NCBI GenBank assembly: GCA_012270125.1
Contig: JAAXIY010000026.1
Span: 18,303-82,302 of the forward strand
Direction of reading: 5' to 3'
DNA from: Paracoccaceae bacterium
GTDB lineage: Bacteria; Pseudomonadota; Alphaproteobacteria; Rhodobacterales; Rhodobacteraceae
Length of the DNA: 64,000 bases
The notes beneath the pieces were generated by a model that was given only the letters and a program-made list of their open reading frames with translations, did no database searches and had not been told where the DNA came from. Of the stretch, positions 1-9,562 are shown one piece after another (the first letter of the stretch is position 1; each line of letters begins with the position of its first letter). A program made the position numbers and the translations under genes.

Positions 1-357
1 AATGAGCTGCATAGCGAAATCTTTGAAAGCTAGAGTTGGGCCATGAAATAGCTCTAAAAGGAAATGGTTGTTCTCTAATTCAACTAGAGGAGCCCGCTCA
101 GAATGCCCAAAGCCAGCATAGGCTCGATTTATAATCTCCATAATTTCTCTGTCAGAAAAGCAATCACCTACGAAGGGTGCAATAACTTTGAAAGCTGTTT
201 CTTCATAACTAAGGTCCGCCATTGATTGGATTTCGTCATCAGAAAAGCTTGGGATAGTCTCAGGTACGTAAAGACCACCGTCTCTTGCAAGCCCAGTTAG
301 CATCGCTTCCTCAAAATTCAAAACCGGGGCTTTCCCACGGGTAGATATATATTTCAT
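1..357 (-). CDS. thrC: Threonine synthase, N-terminal part (cut by window edge)
   Basis: Converts O-phosphohomoserine to threonine with PLP, the last step of threonine synthesis in the cytoplasm. I translated the minus strand from the ATG at 357-355 and obtained 119 residues without a stop. It begins MKYISTRGKAPVLNFEEAML and carries RDGGLYVPE near residue 28 and FHGPTLAFKDFAMQ near residue 107, which holds the PLP-binding lysine region typical of ThrC. The rest lies beyond base 1. It sits 5 bases downstream of the SURF1 gene, an order common in Rhodobacterales. Identification is firm; only the fragment is visible. Confidence 0.93.
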   Translation of the reverse strand, partial: MKYISTRGKAPVLNFEEAMLTGLARDGGLYVPETIPSFSDDEIQSMADLSYEETAFKVIAPFVGDCFSDREIMEIINRAYAGFGHSERAPLVELENNHFLLELFHGPTLAFKDFAMQLI

Positions 358-362
358 GTTTT

Positions 363-1037
363 CTAACCTCTGCTGGCGCTCGTTCTATAAATGAAAAACG
401 CTCCCATCCCAAGCCAAATAAATGCCAGCGAAAACCAGGTGATTGCATACTGCTTGTGATTGTTAGGAATATTCAATGCATTTATAGGAAGCGGGTCTAT
501 ATATTCAATTTGAGGACTGAAACTTTTAGCAATTACCAAAATCGGCTCCGAGCCTAAATGTTTTGATAATTCATCTACATCCCTAGCATACCAAATGTTG
601 TTTGTTTTATCTGGGTCGGGAGTAAAAAAATCAATTTCTTTTGGCCAATGCAAATTACCAACTATATCTACATTCTCGATTAATTTAATCTTTGATACAT
701 CATCATGGCGGACAAAGCCTAAATCTACCAGAATGGTAAGACTATTTATTGTCTTTAATGGAGCAATTATTCGGTAACCAGCTCCAATAAATTTTTGGCT
801 TACCATTATTTTTATAAAATTATCATCAAGCTTCCCAGAAACTTCTACCGGTAAATACTTGTGCTCAATCTCATTTATAGAATCTGGCAGGGACTGCGGT
901 GTGCCAGAAATTTTACTCTCAATATCTTTTAAAATAGACTGTTTCCACCCGAGACGATCAAGTTGCCATTGACCTAGATAAAGCAAAACAGCAGTCCCAA
1001 GAATAATAAAAAATCCTGCAAAAAATTTGTGTGGCAT
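363..1037 (-). CDS. SURF1 family cytochrome oxidase assembly protein
   Basis: Inner-membrane assembly factor that helps insert heme a into cytochrome c oxidase subunit I. The 224-residue protein has the SURF1 layout: an N-terminal membrane segment (about residues 6-23) followed by LGQWQLDRLGWK, a periplasmic domain, and a C-terminal membrane segment (about 198-216) preceded by NNHKQYAITWFSLA. It lies downstream of ctaE but is separated from it by a strong hairpin terminator at 1054-1081, so its expression may be partly uncoupled from the oxidase subunits. The stop is 5 bases before thrC. Length is normal for bacterial SURF1 proteins. Confidence 0.93.
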   Translation of the reverse strand: MPHKFFAGFFIILGTAVLLYLGQWQLDRLGWKQSILKDIESKISGTPQSLPDSINEIEHKYLPVEVSGKLDDNFIKIMVSQKFIGAGYRIIAPLKTINSLTILVDLGFVRHDDVSKIKLIENVDIVGNLHWPKEIDFFTPDPDKTNNIWYARDVDELSKHLGSEPILVIAKSFSPQIEYIDPLPINALNIPNNHKQYAITWFSLAFIWLGMGAFFIYRTSASRG

Positions 1038-1053
1038 AAAATTACACTCAAAA

Positions 1054-1081
1054 AAAAGCGCGCGTAGATTTGCGCGCTTTT
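1054..1081 (-). terminator. Rho-independent terminator after ctaE
   Basis: A perfect 10-bp inverted repeat (1054-1063 with 1072-1081) with GCGCGC at its core and an 8-base loop. Read on the minus strand it ends in a run of seven Ts. It lies between ctaE (ending at 1130) and the SURF1 gene (starting at 1037). The flanking A and T runs would make it work in both directions, but all nearby genes are on the minus strand. It probably reduces read-through into SURF1-thrC. Confidence 0.8.
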
Positions 1082-1129
1082 TATTTATATTTTTTCTAAA
1101 TTAGTAAATCAAAATATCTCAACGACATT

Positions 1130-1948
1130 TTAGTGAATTGTTGCGCCAACGCTTCCCCACACGTAAATAGCGGCAAACAAAAACAGCCATACTACGTCAA
1201 CAAAGTGCCAATACCATGCGGCAGCTTCAAACCCGAGATGTTGATCTTTAGTAAAATGACCCCGCATAGCACGCAACATGCATATGGCTAAAAATATTGT
1301 ACCAACAATCACATGAAATCCATGAAAACCGGTAGCCATGAAAAAGTTTGCTCCATAGATATTTCCTGAGAAGCCAAATGCAGCATGTTGATATTCATAC
1401 GCTTGAAAAACTGTAAAGAGAACGCCCAAACCTACAGCAACGGCAAGACCTTGTATCATCGATTTTCTGTCTTCATCGTGGGCAATTGCATGGTGTGCCC
1501 AAGTTGCTGCCGCACCGGAGCATAATAAAATTAGGGTATTTATCAGGGGCAAATGCCAAGGGTCAAAAACTTCTATTCCTGCTGGGGGGAACTGACCATC
1601 TTGCAGGGGGCTCATCTCCCCCATGGGATACATAGCATGTTTAAAAAAACTCCAAAACCAAGCCAAAAAAAACATAACTTCCGACATTATAAACAATATG
1701 AAGCCGTATCTGAGTCCAATCAAAACTACTGGCGTGTGATCGCCAACTTGGTTTTCTTTTACTGTGTCAGCCCACCAGACATACATCACAAACAACACAC
1801 CTACAAAGCCTGCGATAAACATCCAAGGATTTTCACTATGAAAAAAGACAACTGCCCCAAAAAGCATTACAAAGGCTGCAATTGAGCCAATGAACGGCCA
1901 TATAGATGGGTTTAGTATGTGGTAATCGTGGTTTTTTTCATGTGCCAT
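1130..1948 (-). CDS. ctaE: Cytochrome c oxidase subunit III
   Basis: Core subunit III of the aa3-type terminal oxidase in the inner membrane. The protein is hydrophobic, with about seven membrane segments and the family motifs [30 protein letters not shown] and the C-terminal [16 protein letters not shown] chose the ATG at 1948 ([15 protein letters not shown]) because GAGGGG lies 8 bases upstream and homologs start this way. An ATG at 1963 would add five residues. It overlaps the end of ctaG by 11 bases, so translation is probably coupled. Subunit I is not in this window, as is usual for alphaproteobacteria where ctaD is elsewhere. Confidence 0.95.
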   Translation of the reverse strand: MAHEKNHDYHILNPSIWPFIGSIAAFVMLFGAVVFFHSENPWMFIAGFVGVLFVMYVWWADTVKENQVGDHTPVVLIGLRYGFILFIMSEVMFFLAWFWSFFKHAMYPMGEMSPLQDGQFPPAGIEVFDPWHLPLINTLILLCSGAAATWAHHAIAHDEDRKSMIQGLAVAVGLGVLFTVFQAYEYQHAAFGFSGNIYGANFFMATGFHGFHVIVGTIFLAICMLRAMRGHFTKDQHLGFEAAAWYWHFVDVVWLFLFAAIYVWGSVGATIH

Positions 1949-2546
1949 TTGGGTTCCCCTCACTTAGGAGTTGGTTGAAGTTAATTTTTCTATTTAAGCT
2001 GGCGTTTTCCTGTTCCAGCGGTAAGTCTTTTTCATAAAAAGTATATGAAAGTGTGATCACTTTGGTGTATTTTGCGTCACGGTCATCTACTATTTCCGGG
2101 TCTACAAAGAAAGTTACAGGCATCTGCACACGTTCACCTGGCATTAAAATCTGTTCCTCAAAACAAAAACAGTCAATCTTACTGAAAAAACCTCCTGCTT
2201 CATATGGAGTTACATTATAACTTGCTGTTCCCGCCACCGGTCGATCAGTAGGATTATAAGCTTCATAAAATGCCAAACCGGTTGCACCAATTTGGATCTC
2301 CATTTCCCTTTGAGCTGGCTTGAACTCCCAAGGCATATTCCTCTCCAGTGAGGCATCAAATCGCACTTTCATTGTTTCGCTGAGCACCGTATCTGATCCG
2401 CTTTCCGCCACTTGGGTAATGCCTCCAAATCCAGTTACTCTGCAAAACCAATCGTAAAATGGTACGGACGCCCAAGCCATAGCACCCATAAAAATAACTA
2501 CGCTTACCGTTTGGATGAGTGTTTTGTTTTTTGCTTTCTTACTCAC
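1938..2546 (-). CDS. ctaG: Cytochrome c oxidase assembly protein CtaG/Cox11 (copper insertion)
   Basis: Membrane-anchored periplasmic copper chaperone that delivers CuB to oxidase subunit I. It has a single N-terminal anchor followed by [17 protein letters not shown], the family signature with the first conserved cysteine. Further on are IDCFCFEEQ, the CxC copper site, and [12 protein letters not shown] prefer a GTG start at 2546 (alternative GTG at 2549), giving about 202 residues beginning MSKKAKNKT, because GGGAG lies 6-9 bases upstream and homologs have this short cytoplasmic N-terminus. An upstream ATG at 2582 would put a longer tail inside the preceding gene. It overlaps that small gene by 8 bases. 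Confidence 0.92.
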   Translation of the reverse strand: MSKKAKNKTLIQTVSVVIFMGAMAWASVPFYDWFCRVTGFGGITQVAESGSDTVLSETMKVRFDASLERNMPWEFKPAQREMEIQIGATGLAFYEAYNPTDRPVAGTASYNVTPYEAGGFFSKIDCFCFEEQILMPGERVQMPVTFFVDPEIVDDRDAKYTKVITLSYTFYEKDLPLEQENASLNRKINFNQLLSEGNPNGT

Positions 2547-2706
2547 CACGGGCCACTCCCGATAAAGCCTCAGCAAACTCACCTTCAGTTACTTTAACAA
2601 CCGTTAAACCAAATATAACTGCAACAAAACCAATTAAAACAAGGCCGAGACCAACATTTCTGCCCTTGCGGCGTTTATGTAAATCATGTTCCCGTCCAAA
2701 GCTCAT
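2539..2706 (-). CDS. Small single-span membrane protein of the cytochrome oxidase operon (CoxF-like)
   Basis: A 55-residue protein beginning MSFGREHDLHKRRKGRNVG. A basic cytoplasmic head is followed by one membrane span (about residues 17-37, rich in G, L, V and I) and a short acidic tail ending ARGE. I chose the ATG at 2706 because AGGAG precedes it at normal spacing and it lies 2 bases after the ctaB stop. An in-frame start at 2724 would overlap ctaB. Small proteins of this form occur between ctaB and ctaG in Rhodobacterales operons. The function is not established to my knowledge; a role in oxidase assembly is inferred from position. Confidence 0.8.
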   Translation of the reverse strand: MSFGREHDLHKRRKGRNVGLGLVLIGFVAVIFGLTVVKVTEGEFAEALSGVARGE

Positions 2707-2708
2707 TT

Positions 2709-3641
2709 TTAAACTCCTGGCCAAGGAATATTAATTTTCGCTTCTAAAATAATAACTCCAAAATGAATGAAAAGATAAATAAGGGAAAATTTAAAAAACT
2801 TTCTTTCCAAGATAGAATTATCCACAGTGCACTGAGTTTCAGAGCGCAACCACAATTTAAAAGCCGCAAAAACGAGTTTCAAATTTAGCAACATGGCCAT
2901 TACGAAATAAATAGGCCCTCCTAGAGAGGAAAAATATATAGCTAAAGAGACGACAGCTAAAGCTAATGAATAAACAAAAATGTGATTTCTTGTGGACCGT
3001 CTGCCGTTAGTTACGGTCAGCATTGGAACATTAGCATTGTCGTAGTCATCTTTCATAAAAAGTGCCAGCGACCAAAAATGAGGAGGTGTCCAAACAAAAA
3101 TAAGGGCAAACATTAAAAGACTTTCAAAGCCAATATTGCCTGTCACAACAGCCCAACCTATTATTGGCGGAAATGCTCCAGCAGCTCCACCAATGACAAT
3201 ATTTTGTGGCGTTAACCTTTTTAACCACATAGTATAAACGACCACGTAAAAGAATATAGTGAAAGCAAGTAAGAAGGCCGCCAACCAATTGGACGCAAGT
3301 CCAAGCATAACGACTGAAAGCGCCGACAAAGCAAGGCCGAAATCCTTTGCTTCATTTGCGGAAATTTTTCCAGATGGAACTGGTCGTCGTTTGGTTCGCG
3401 CCATCACTCCATCGATATCAGCGTCATACCACATATTTAAAGCACCAGAAGCACCACCACCCAGCGCGATAAATAAAATTGATACAAACGCTACAAATGG
3501 GTGGATTACCCCAGGAGCCGCTAAAACTCCAGCTATTGCTGTAAATACAACCAGCGACATCACTCTAGGCTTAAGTAAAGCAAAGAAATCTCCAAACTCA
3601 GGTTCGTCTGAGTAAAGTTTATCTATACTTGCTTCTGCCAT
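2709..3641 (-). CDS. ctaB: Protoheme IX farnesyltransferase (heme O synthase)
   Basis: UbiA-family integral membrane prenyltransferase that adds a farnesyl group to heme b, giving heme o, the precursor of heme a for the oxidase. It has 310 residues with about eight to nine membrane segments. The aspartate-rich prenyl-diphosphate motif NMWYDADIDGVMARTKRRP lies near residue 68, and FVWTPPHFWSLALFMKDDYD forms the second polar loop. It lies between ctaC and the small CoxF-like gene with only 2 bases to the latter, consistent with one oxidase assembly operon. Length and motifs are ordinary for CtaB/CyoE. Confidence 0.96.
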   Translation of the reverse strand: MAEASIDKLYSDEPEFGDFFALLKPRVMSLVVFTAIAGVLAAPGVIHPFVAFVSILFIALGGGASGALNMWYDADIDGVMARTKRRPVPSGKISANEAKDFGLALSALSVVMLGLASNWLAAFLLAFTIFFYVVVYTMWLKRLTPQNIVIGGAAGAFPPIIGWAVVTGNIGFESLLMFALIFVWTPPHFWSLALFMKDDYDNANVPMLTVTNGRRSTRNHIFVYSLALAVVSLAIYFSSLGGPIYFVMAMLLNLKLVFAAFKLWLRSETQCTVDNSILERKFFKFSLIYLFIHFGVIILEAKINIPWPGV

Positions 3642-3687
3642 GGCTAACCTTTTTGCAATGGTGTATTGACGTAGAGGCTACATCCTA

Positions 3688-4560
3688 CTACTGAGATGCT
3701 TCCGCAACATTGTAAGACTGAACAACGCCAGCATACTCCGCTTTCGCTGCAGACAACCATGTCGCATAAGCATCCTGACTAACCACTTTTACTGTGATCG
3801 GCATATAAGCGTGATCTTTCCCACACAACTCAGAACACTGCCCAAAGTATATGCCCTCTTTCTCAGCCTTAAACCAAAGTTGGCCTAACCTTCCAGGTAC
3901 CGCATCCTGCTTTACGCCAAAAGCGGGTATAGTCCAGCTGTGAATAACGTCAGCACCAGTGACTTGCATTACAACTGTTTTGTCTACTGGAACAACTACG
4001 GCAGTATCGGTAGCGAGTAAAAATTGGTCGCGAGTATACCCTGCTTCTTGCAACTCGAGCTCGACTTCTGGTGTAAGTACCTTCCCGTCGCCAATCAGAA
4101 AGCTTTCAAATTCAAAGCCTTCATCTACGTATTCATATCCCCAATACCATTGATACCCTGTAACTTTAATATTTACTTCACCCTCTGGTATTTTTTGTTG
4201 ATCAAACAATACCGGCAGAGAAAATGCTCCGATGAACACTAAAATTACAATTGGGATAACGGTCCATGCGACTTCGACGGGTGAATTGTGTGTAAATGTA
4301 CTAGGAGTTGGGTTGGCCTTTCGGTTATACCGCACTATTACATATGCTAATAGGCCTAGAACAAAAACCGTAATTGCAGTGATGATTATTAAAACCATCC
4401 CATCCAACCATTGTAGATCTCGAGCCAGTTTTGTGGCAGCCGGCTGAAAGCCAATACCATCGGCTACAGGTTGACCAATTATTTCGAGGCCTTCTTCAGC
4501 ACACACAGGCAACGCAACGAAGCCAGAGATCGCACCGGTTAATATTGATTTTATTCGCAT
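3688..4560 (-). CDS. ctaC: Cytochrome c oxidase subunit II
   Basis: Subunit II receives electrons from cytochrome c through its binuclear CuA centre. The 290-residue precursor has an N-terminal signal segment (cleavage likely after VCA near residue 21), two membrane helices (about 50-75 and 95-115), the aromatic motif TGYQWYWGYEY, and the CuA site CSELCGKDHAYM with cysteines at residues 242 and 246. It is the first gene of the minus-strand oxidase run and is divergent from tldD. The 187-base gap at 4561-4747 should hold promoters for both. No haem-c domain is fused to the C-terminus. Confidence 0.97.
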   Translation of the reverse strand: MRIKSILTGAISGFVALPVCAEEGLEIIGQPVADGIGFQPAATKLARDLQWLDGMVLIIITAITVFVLGLLAYVIVRYNRKANPTPSTFTHNSPVEVAWTVIPIVILVFIGAFSLPVLFDQQKIPEGEVNIKVTGYQWYWGYEYVDEGFEFESFLIGDGKVLTPEVELELQEAGYTRDQFLLATDTAVVVPVDKTVVMQVTGADVIHSWTIPAFGVKQDAVPGRLGQLWFKAEKEGIYFGQCSELCGKDHAYMPITVKVVSQDAYATWLSAAKAEYAGVVQSYNVAEASQ

Positions 4561-4747
4561 TTTTCACCCTGATTTTTCAGTGTTCGTGTCAAATTGAAAA
4601 CAACAAATTACATATAGATGGAATCCTATTGTATTCAATGTCGTTTAAAATCATATTTTGACAAAGAGATAAAGAAGAATACTTGCGGCAAACGGACGCT
4701 TTTTTTTATTTAAAAATATTGCAGTTAGAGCTTAGGTAGGAACGAAT

Positions 4748-6169
4748 ATGAAAACTTGCGAATTTAACCCATTTGGAACAAATCTTTCTCAGGACGACGC
4801 CTTAAACTCCTTGAAGTTAGCTACATTAAATTCAGATGATGGCGAGTTATTTTTTGAACAGAGGCAAACAGAAACAATAACCTTTGACGACGGAAGAGTA
4901 AAATCTGCAAACTTTGATACTTCAGAAGGAATGGGCCTGCGTTCAGTTTATGGTGAAATAACTGGATATGCTCACTCAACTGAATTATCGCACTCCGCGC
5001 TCTTGAAAATGGTACCTACTGTTCAACATGCTTCACAAGGAGAAGTGTCTAACTTTGCAGATTCACCATTAAGACAAAATAAAAAATTGTATGATCCACT
5101 TGAACCAATTTCCGAATTACCCTTTTCAGAAAAAGTAAAATTACTGCAGGAAATTGACGATTTTAGTCGCAATCTTGATCCACGTATCAAACAAGTAACG
5201 GCCACCATTTCTGCTTCTACCCAAAAAATTCTTATCTTAAGACCCGATGGAACTTCTTTTTCTGACATAAGGCCTATGGTACGGTTTAATATATCACTTT
5301 TAGTTGAAAAAAATGGCCGAAGGGAAAATGGATACACCGGTATTGGTGGCCGTAGTAAATTGCTAAGCTTTCTAAAACCAGAAACTTGGAAAAGTGCAGC
5401 CTCGGAGGCATTGAGGATAGCAAAGGTCAATCTCGAAGCAAGACCAGCACCAGCAGGCGTTATGGATTTAGTTTTAGGTCCAGGATGGCCAGGCATTTTG
5501 TTACATGAAGCTATCGGTCATGGGCTTGAAGCAGACTTTAACAGAAAAAAAACAAGCGCTTTCAGTGAATTGATGGGAAAACGTATCGCTGCCCCCGGAG
5601 TAACAGTTTTCGATGATGGTACTATTCCAAATCGACGCGGTTCAATAACAATTGATGATGAGGGGACGCCAAGTCAAAAGACTAAGCTCATCGATGACGG
5701 AAAATTAGTTGGCTACATGCATGACCGTCAAAACTCAAGATTAATGGGTCTAAAATCTACAGGTAACGGGCGCCGACAAAGCTATGCGCATGCTCCCATG
5801 CCAAGGATGACCAACACATACATGCAGGCCGGAAATGAAGATCCAAAAAATTTAGTCCAAAATTTAAAAAACGGCTTATACGCCGTTGGTTTTGGTGGTG
5901 GGCAAGTAGATATAACAAATGGAAAATTTGTTTTCTCTTGTACAGAAGCCTACAGAGTCAGAGATGGTAAAATTGCCGAGGCAGTTAAAGGCGCAACTTT
6001 AATAGGAGATGGTGCCTCCGCACTCAAAAAAATTAAAGGCATAGGAAACGACCTAAGCCTAGATCCCGGAATTGGAAATTGTGGTAAAGCTGGACAATGG
6101 GTTCCTGTTGGGGTCGGGCAGCCAAGCCTTTACATCAGCGGCCTCACGGTTGGAGGAGTTTCTAACTAG
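4748..6169 (+). CDS. tldD: Metalloprotease TldD
   Basis: TldD is the zinc-metallopeptidase subunit that, with TldE/PmbA, degrades unfolded or modified peptides in the cytoplasm. The 473-residue protein has the PmbA/TldA fold, with the HExxxH-type site in LLHEAIGHGLEADFN around residue 256 and the conserved ending VGVGQPSLYISGLTVGG. AGGTAGGA lies just before the ATG. Its partner tldE is not in this window. tldD divergent from ctaC is a usual arrangement in Rhodobacterales. Length is typical. Confidence 0.96.
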   Translation: MKTCEFNPFGTNLSQDDALNSLKLATLNSDDGELFFEQRQTETITFDDGRVKSANFDTSEGMGLRSVYGEITGYAHSTELSHSALLKMVPTVQHASQGEVSNFADSPLRQNKKLYDPLEPISELPFSEKVKLLQEIDDFSRNLDPRIKQVTATISASTQKILILRPDGTSFSDIRPMVRFNISLLVEKNGRRENGYTGIGGRSKLLSFLKPETWKSAASEALRIAKVNLEARPAPAGVMDLVLGPGWPGILLHEAIGHGLEADFNRKKTSAFSELMGKRIAAPGVTVFDDGTIPNRRGSITIDDEGTPSQKTKLIDDGKLVGYMHDRQNSRLMGLKSTGNGRRQSYAHAPMPRMTNTYMQAGNEDPKNLVQNLKNGLYAVGFGGGQVDITNGKFVFSCTEAYRVRDGKIAEAVKGATLIGDGASALKKIKGIGNDLSLDPGIGNCGKAGQWVPVGVGQPSLYISGLTVGGVSN

Positions 6170-6308
6170 GTTTGTTTTTGATTTTTTGTAAATCAACTTC
6201 ATCTATTTTGTTTTTAAAATTAATTTTTTACAAGCAGGATTGACAAACCTACCCAGCTATCGCCATGTTCCCGCGCTAAGTCACATCCGTGAGTCGAAAG
6301 GATTTTTG

Positions 6309-8801
6309 ATGCCAGTAGTTGTTGTAGAGTCACCAGCAAAAGCCAAAACCATAAATAAATATTTGGGCTCTGATTACACCGTTTTAGCATCTTATGGGCA
6401 TGTGAGAGATTTACCTCCAAAAGATGGTTCAGTTAATCCTGATAACGGATTTGATATGAAATGGGAAATTGGCGCGGATAGCAAAAAACATGTAAAAGCC
6501 ATTGCTGATGCTCTCAAACATGATAACGAATTAATATTAGCCACCGACCCTGATCGTGAAGGTGAAGCTATAAGCTGGCATCTAGAAGAAACGCTACGAA
6601 ATAAGCGAGTTATCACTAACGACACACCCGTAAGTAGGGTCGTTTTTAACGCCATTACCAAATCAGCAGTTTCAGAAGCAATGGAGAACCCCAGAGAAAT
6701 AGATGCACCTTTAGTGCACGCTTATCTGGCCAGAAGAGCGCTCGATTATCTTGTTGGTTTTAATTTATCGCCAGTTTTGTGGCGTAAATTACCCGGTGCA
6801 AAATCAGCGGGAAGAGTTCAGTCCGTTTGCTTGAGGTTGATAGTAGAACGAGAAATTGAAATTGAAGCTTTTAAACCAAAGGAATATTGGTCCGTAAAAG
6901 CCTCTCTGAAGACCCCAAGAGGTCAATTGTTTGAAGGAAAGCTAATAAATTTTGCGGGAACTAAATTAGACAAATATGATTTAAAAAGTGGTTCGGAAGC
7001 AGAATTAGCCGCGCAAGCGATAGCAACCCGCGAACTCCTCGTTTCATCTGTTGAAAGCAAACCTGTCAGCAGAAATCCTTATGCCCCGTTTATGACCTCA
7101 ACATTGCAACAAGAGGCTAGTAGGAAATACGGAATGGGTGCTAGACAGACGATGCAAGCCGCTCAGAGATTATATGAAGCTGGACATATAACCTATATGA
7201 GGACAGACGGTATCGACATGGCGCCTGAGGCAGTTACTTCTACACGTGAAGCCATCAAGGAAAGGTACGGGGAAAAGTTCCTTCCTTCATCGCCTAGATT
7301 CTACAAAAATAAAGCAAAAAATGCGCAGGAAGCGCATGAATGTATCCGTCCTACTTCTATTTCTAAAGATGCCAAACAACTGAAACTTACAGATCAAGAT
7401 CAGTTCAAATTATACGACTTAATTTGGAAAAGAACGATATCGTGTCAGATGGCAACTGCAAAATTAGAAAGAACCTCGGTAGATATTCAAAGCGCCGATA
7501 AAGAAGTTACACTGAGAGCCAATGGGCAAGTTGTGCTGTTTGAGGGCTTTCTCAAAGTGTATGAAGAAAGCCGCGATGATGCAGAACAATCAGAAGATGA
7601 GAGCCGTCTTCCCCAAATGACACAGGGTGAGAATATTGAGAAGATAAGCATAGACCCTGAGCAGCACTTCACCCAACCGCCGCCACGATATACAGAAGCC
7701 AGCCTTGTTAAAAAAATGGAGGAGCTAGGCATAGGTAGGCCTTCAACTTATGCTAATATCGTCACAACGATCCAGGATAGAGAATACGTTAGAAAAGAAA
7801 AAAATAGATTGCTTCCTGAGGATAAAGGACGAATAGTCACAATTTTCCTTTTAAATTTTTTCAAACGCTACGTAGAATTCGATTTTACGGCGAGTTTAGA
7901 AAATCAACTCGACGCTGTGAGCGCAGGTAAGGGCAATTATAAAGAGCTTCTGGGCCGTTTTTGGGATGACTTTTCGCAGGCTATTGCTGAAACTTCAGAT
8001 CTTCGAATTACAGAAGTTTTAGATGTTCTTGATGATGCATTAGCCCCACAACTTTACCCAGTAAAAGAAGACGGGGTTGATCCACGAAAATGCCCCAAAT
8101 GTGGAAATGGCCAACTTCATTTGAAATCATCACGAACCGGTGGATTTGTTGGGTGTGGAAATTATCCTGAATGCAAGTACACCCGACCAATATCAGGCGA
8201 TATAGAAGAAGCCGCTGACCGTCTGCTTGGTGAATATGATGGAGATCAAATATTCTTAAAAAACGGTCGGTATGGACCCTATATCCAACGTGGTGAAACT
8301 TCAGAAGACAATAAAAAGCCTCCGAGAGCAAGTTTGCCAAAAGGGTGGTTAGCATCAGAAATGGAAATCGAAAAAGCTATAAAACTTCTGAACCTACCGA
8401 GGGAAATTGGCCCGCATCCTGAAGACGGCCAAATTATAGAGGCAGGCATTGGGAGATACGGACCTTTTGTTCGTCATGGAAGAATCTATGCAAATTTAAA
8501 AGAACCTGAGGATGTTTTTACTATAGGAATGAATAGAGCCGTCGAAGAACTAGCAAAAAAAGCATCCGCTAATAGCGGTCGTGGGGGCGCTTCAAAGGCT
8601 CTTAAAGAGCTTGGAGACCATCCCGATGGTGGTGGCCCAGTGAATGTTATGGATGGGCGCTATGGCCCCTATGTAAAATTCGCGAAAATCAATGCCACAA
8701 TACCAAAAGACCAAGATCCAGAAAAAATTACGATGGAACAAGCTTTAATTCTTATTTCTGAAAAAGCTGCGAAAGGAAAAAAGAAGGGAAAGAAAAAATA
8801 A
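6309..8801 (+). CDS. topA: DNA topoisomerase I (type IA)
   Basis: Relaxes negative supercoils by a transient 5'-phosphotyrosyl break. The N-terminal Toprim domain (MPVVVVESPAKAKTINKYLG, then DPDREGEAISWH) is followed by the catalytic YMRTDG with tyrosine 296. A C-terminal zinc ribbon (KCPKCGNGQLHLK with CGNYPECKYTRP) and several GRYGP-type repeats come next, and the tail is a lysine-rich cluster. I chose the ATG at 6309, preceded by AAAGGA, because homologs start MPVVVVESP. An open frame 23 codons longer has no support. The protein is 830 residues, similar to other alphaproteobacterial TopA proteins. Confidence 0.97.
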   Translation: MPVVVVESPAKAKTINKYLGSDYTVLASYGHVRDLPPKDGSVNPDNGFDMKWEIGADSKKHVKAIADALKHDNELILATDPDREGEAISWHLEETLRNKRVITNDTPVSRVVFNAITKSAVSEAMENPREIDAPLVHAYLARRALDYLVGFNLSPVLWRKLPGAKSAGRVQSVCLRLIVEREIEIEAFKPKEYWSVKASLKTPRGQLFEGKLINFAGTKLDKYDLKSGSEAELAAQAIATRELLVSSVESKPVSRNPYAPFMTSTLQQEASRKYGMGARQTMQAAQRLYEAGHITYMRTDGIDMAPEAVTSTREAIKERYGEKFLPSSPRFYKNKAKNAQEAHECIRPTSISKDAKQLKLTDQDQFKLYDLIWKRTISCQMATAKLERTSVDIQSADKEVTLRANGQVVLFEGFLKVYEESRDDAEQSEDESRLPQMTQGENIEKISIDPEQHFTQPPPRYTEASLVKKMEELGIGRPSTYANIVTTIQDREYVRKEKNRLLPEDKGRIVTIFLLNFFKRYVEFDFTASLENQLDAVSAGKGNYKELLGRFWDDFSQAIAETSDLRITEVLDVLDDALAPQLYPVKEDGVDPRKCPKCGNGQLHLKSSRTGGFVGCGNYPECKYTRPISGDIEEAADRLLGEYDGDQIFLKNGRYGPYIQRGETSEDNKKPPRASLPKGWLASEMEIEKAIKLLNLPREIGPHPEDGQIIEAGIGRYGPFVRHGRIYANLKEPEDVFTIGMNRAVEELAKKASANSGRGGASKALKELGDHPDGGGPVNVMDGRYGPYVKFAKINATIPKDQDPEKITMEQALILISEKAAKGKKKGKKK

Positions 8802-8852
8802 ATTTTGTTAAGTTTATTTCAGCGTTCCAAATCTTAGAAAGGAGATACTTCA

Positions 8853-9551
8853 ATGCAAAAAGTTTACAACACAGCTGAGGAAGCTCTTGATGGTTTGCTT
8901 TTCGATGGAATGTTTATTGCCGCTGGAGGTTTTGGGCTATGTGGAATTCCAGAATTGTTACTGGAAGCAATTAAAAATGCTGGAACCAAAGATTTAACTT
9001 TTGCTTCAAATAATGCCGGCGTTGACGATTTTGGAATTGGAATATTGCTCCAATCGCGGCAAGTAAAAAAGATGATATCTTCTTATGTGGGCGAAAATGC
9101 CGAGTTTATGAGGCAATACCTCGCAGGAGAACTCGAACTAGAATTTAATCCTCAAGGAACACTAGCCGAGAGAATGCGAGCGGCAGGTTGTGGGATACCT
9201 GGTTTTTACACAAAAACAGGTGTTGGAACCGTCATCGCTGATGGAAAAGAGCATAAAAATTTCAATGGGGAAACATATATATTGGAAGAGAGCCTTTTTG
9301 CAGATCTTTCAATTGTTAAAGCCTGGAAAGCAGATGAAACAGGAAACCTCATATTTAGAAAAACAGCGAGAAATTTTAATCCTCCGGCCGCCATGTGTGG
9401 TAAAGTTTGTGTGGTAGAGGTGGAAGAGATTGTGCCTACAGGTTCGCTTGACCCAGATTTGATCCATCTTCCAGGAATTTATGTTCATAAAATTATTCAA
9501 GGAAAACATGAGAAGCGAATTGAGCAGCGAACAACGCGTGCAGCAGCCTAA
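8853..9551 (+). CDS. scoA: 3-oxoacid CoA-transferase subunit A
   Basis: Alpha subunit of succinyl-CoA:3-ketoacid CoA transferase, which activates acetoacetate with CoA from succinyl-CoA during ketone body or PHB use. The 232-residue protein has the family-I CoA transferase motif [15 protein letters not shown] near residue 26 and the signature [16 protein letters not shown] strong AAGGAGA ribosome-binding site precedes the ATG. scoB begins 11 bases after its stop, so the two are cotranscribed. Close relatives act on other short 3-oxoacids, so the exact substrate is inferred. Confidence 0.94.
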   Translation: MQKVYNTAEEALDGLLFDGMFIAAGGFGLCGIPELLLEAIKNAGTKDLTFASNNAGVDDFGIGILLQSRQVKKMISSYVGENAEFMRQYLAGELELEFNPQGTLAERMRAAGCGIPGFYTKTGVGTVIADGKEHKNFNGETYILEESLFADLSIVKAWKADETGNLIFRKTARNFNPPAAMCGKVCVVEVEEIVPTGSLDPDLIHLPGIYVHKIIQGKHEKRIEQRTTRAAA

Positions 9552-9562
9552 AGGATAGACAA

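Noticed and set aside
4658..4663. TTGACA in the ctaC-tldD gap as a tldD -35 box
   Set aside because: No acceptable -10 hexamer lies 16-18 bases downstream, so the promoter could not be supported.
5023..5496. 157-codon minus-strand open frame inside tldD
   Set aside because: It lies wholly antisense to a well-supported gene, with no ribosome-binding site and no recognisable domain; typical shadow frame.
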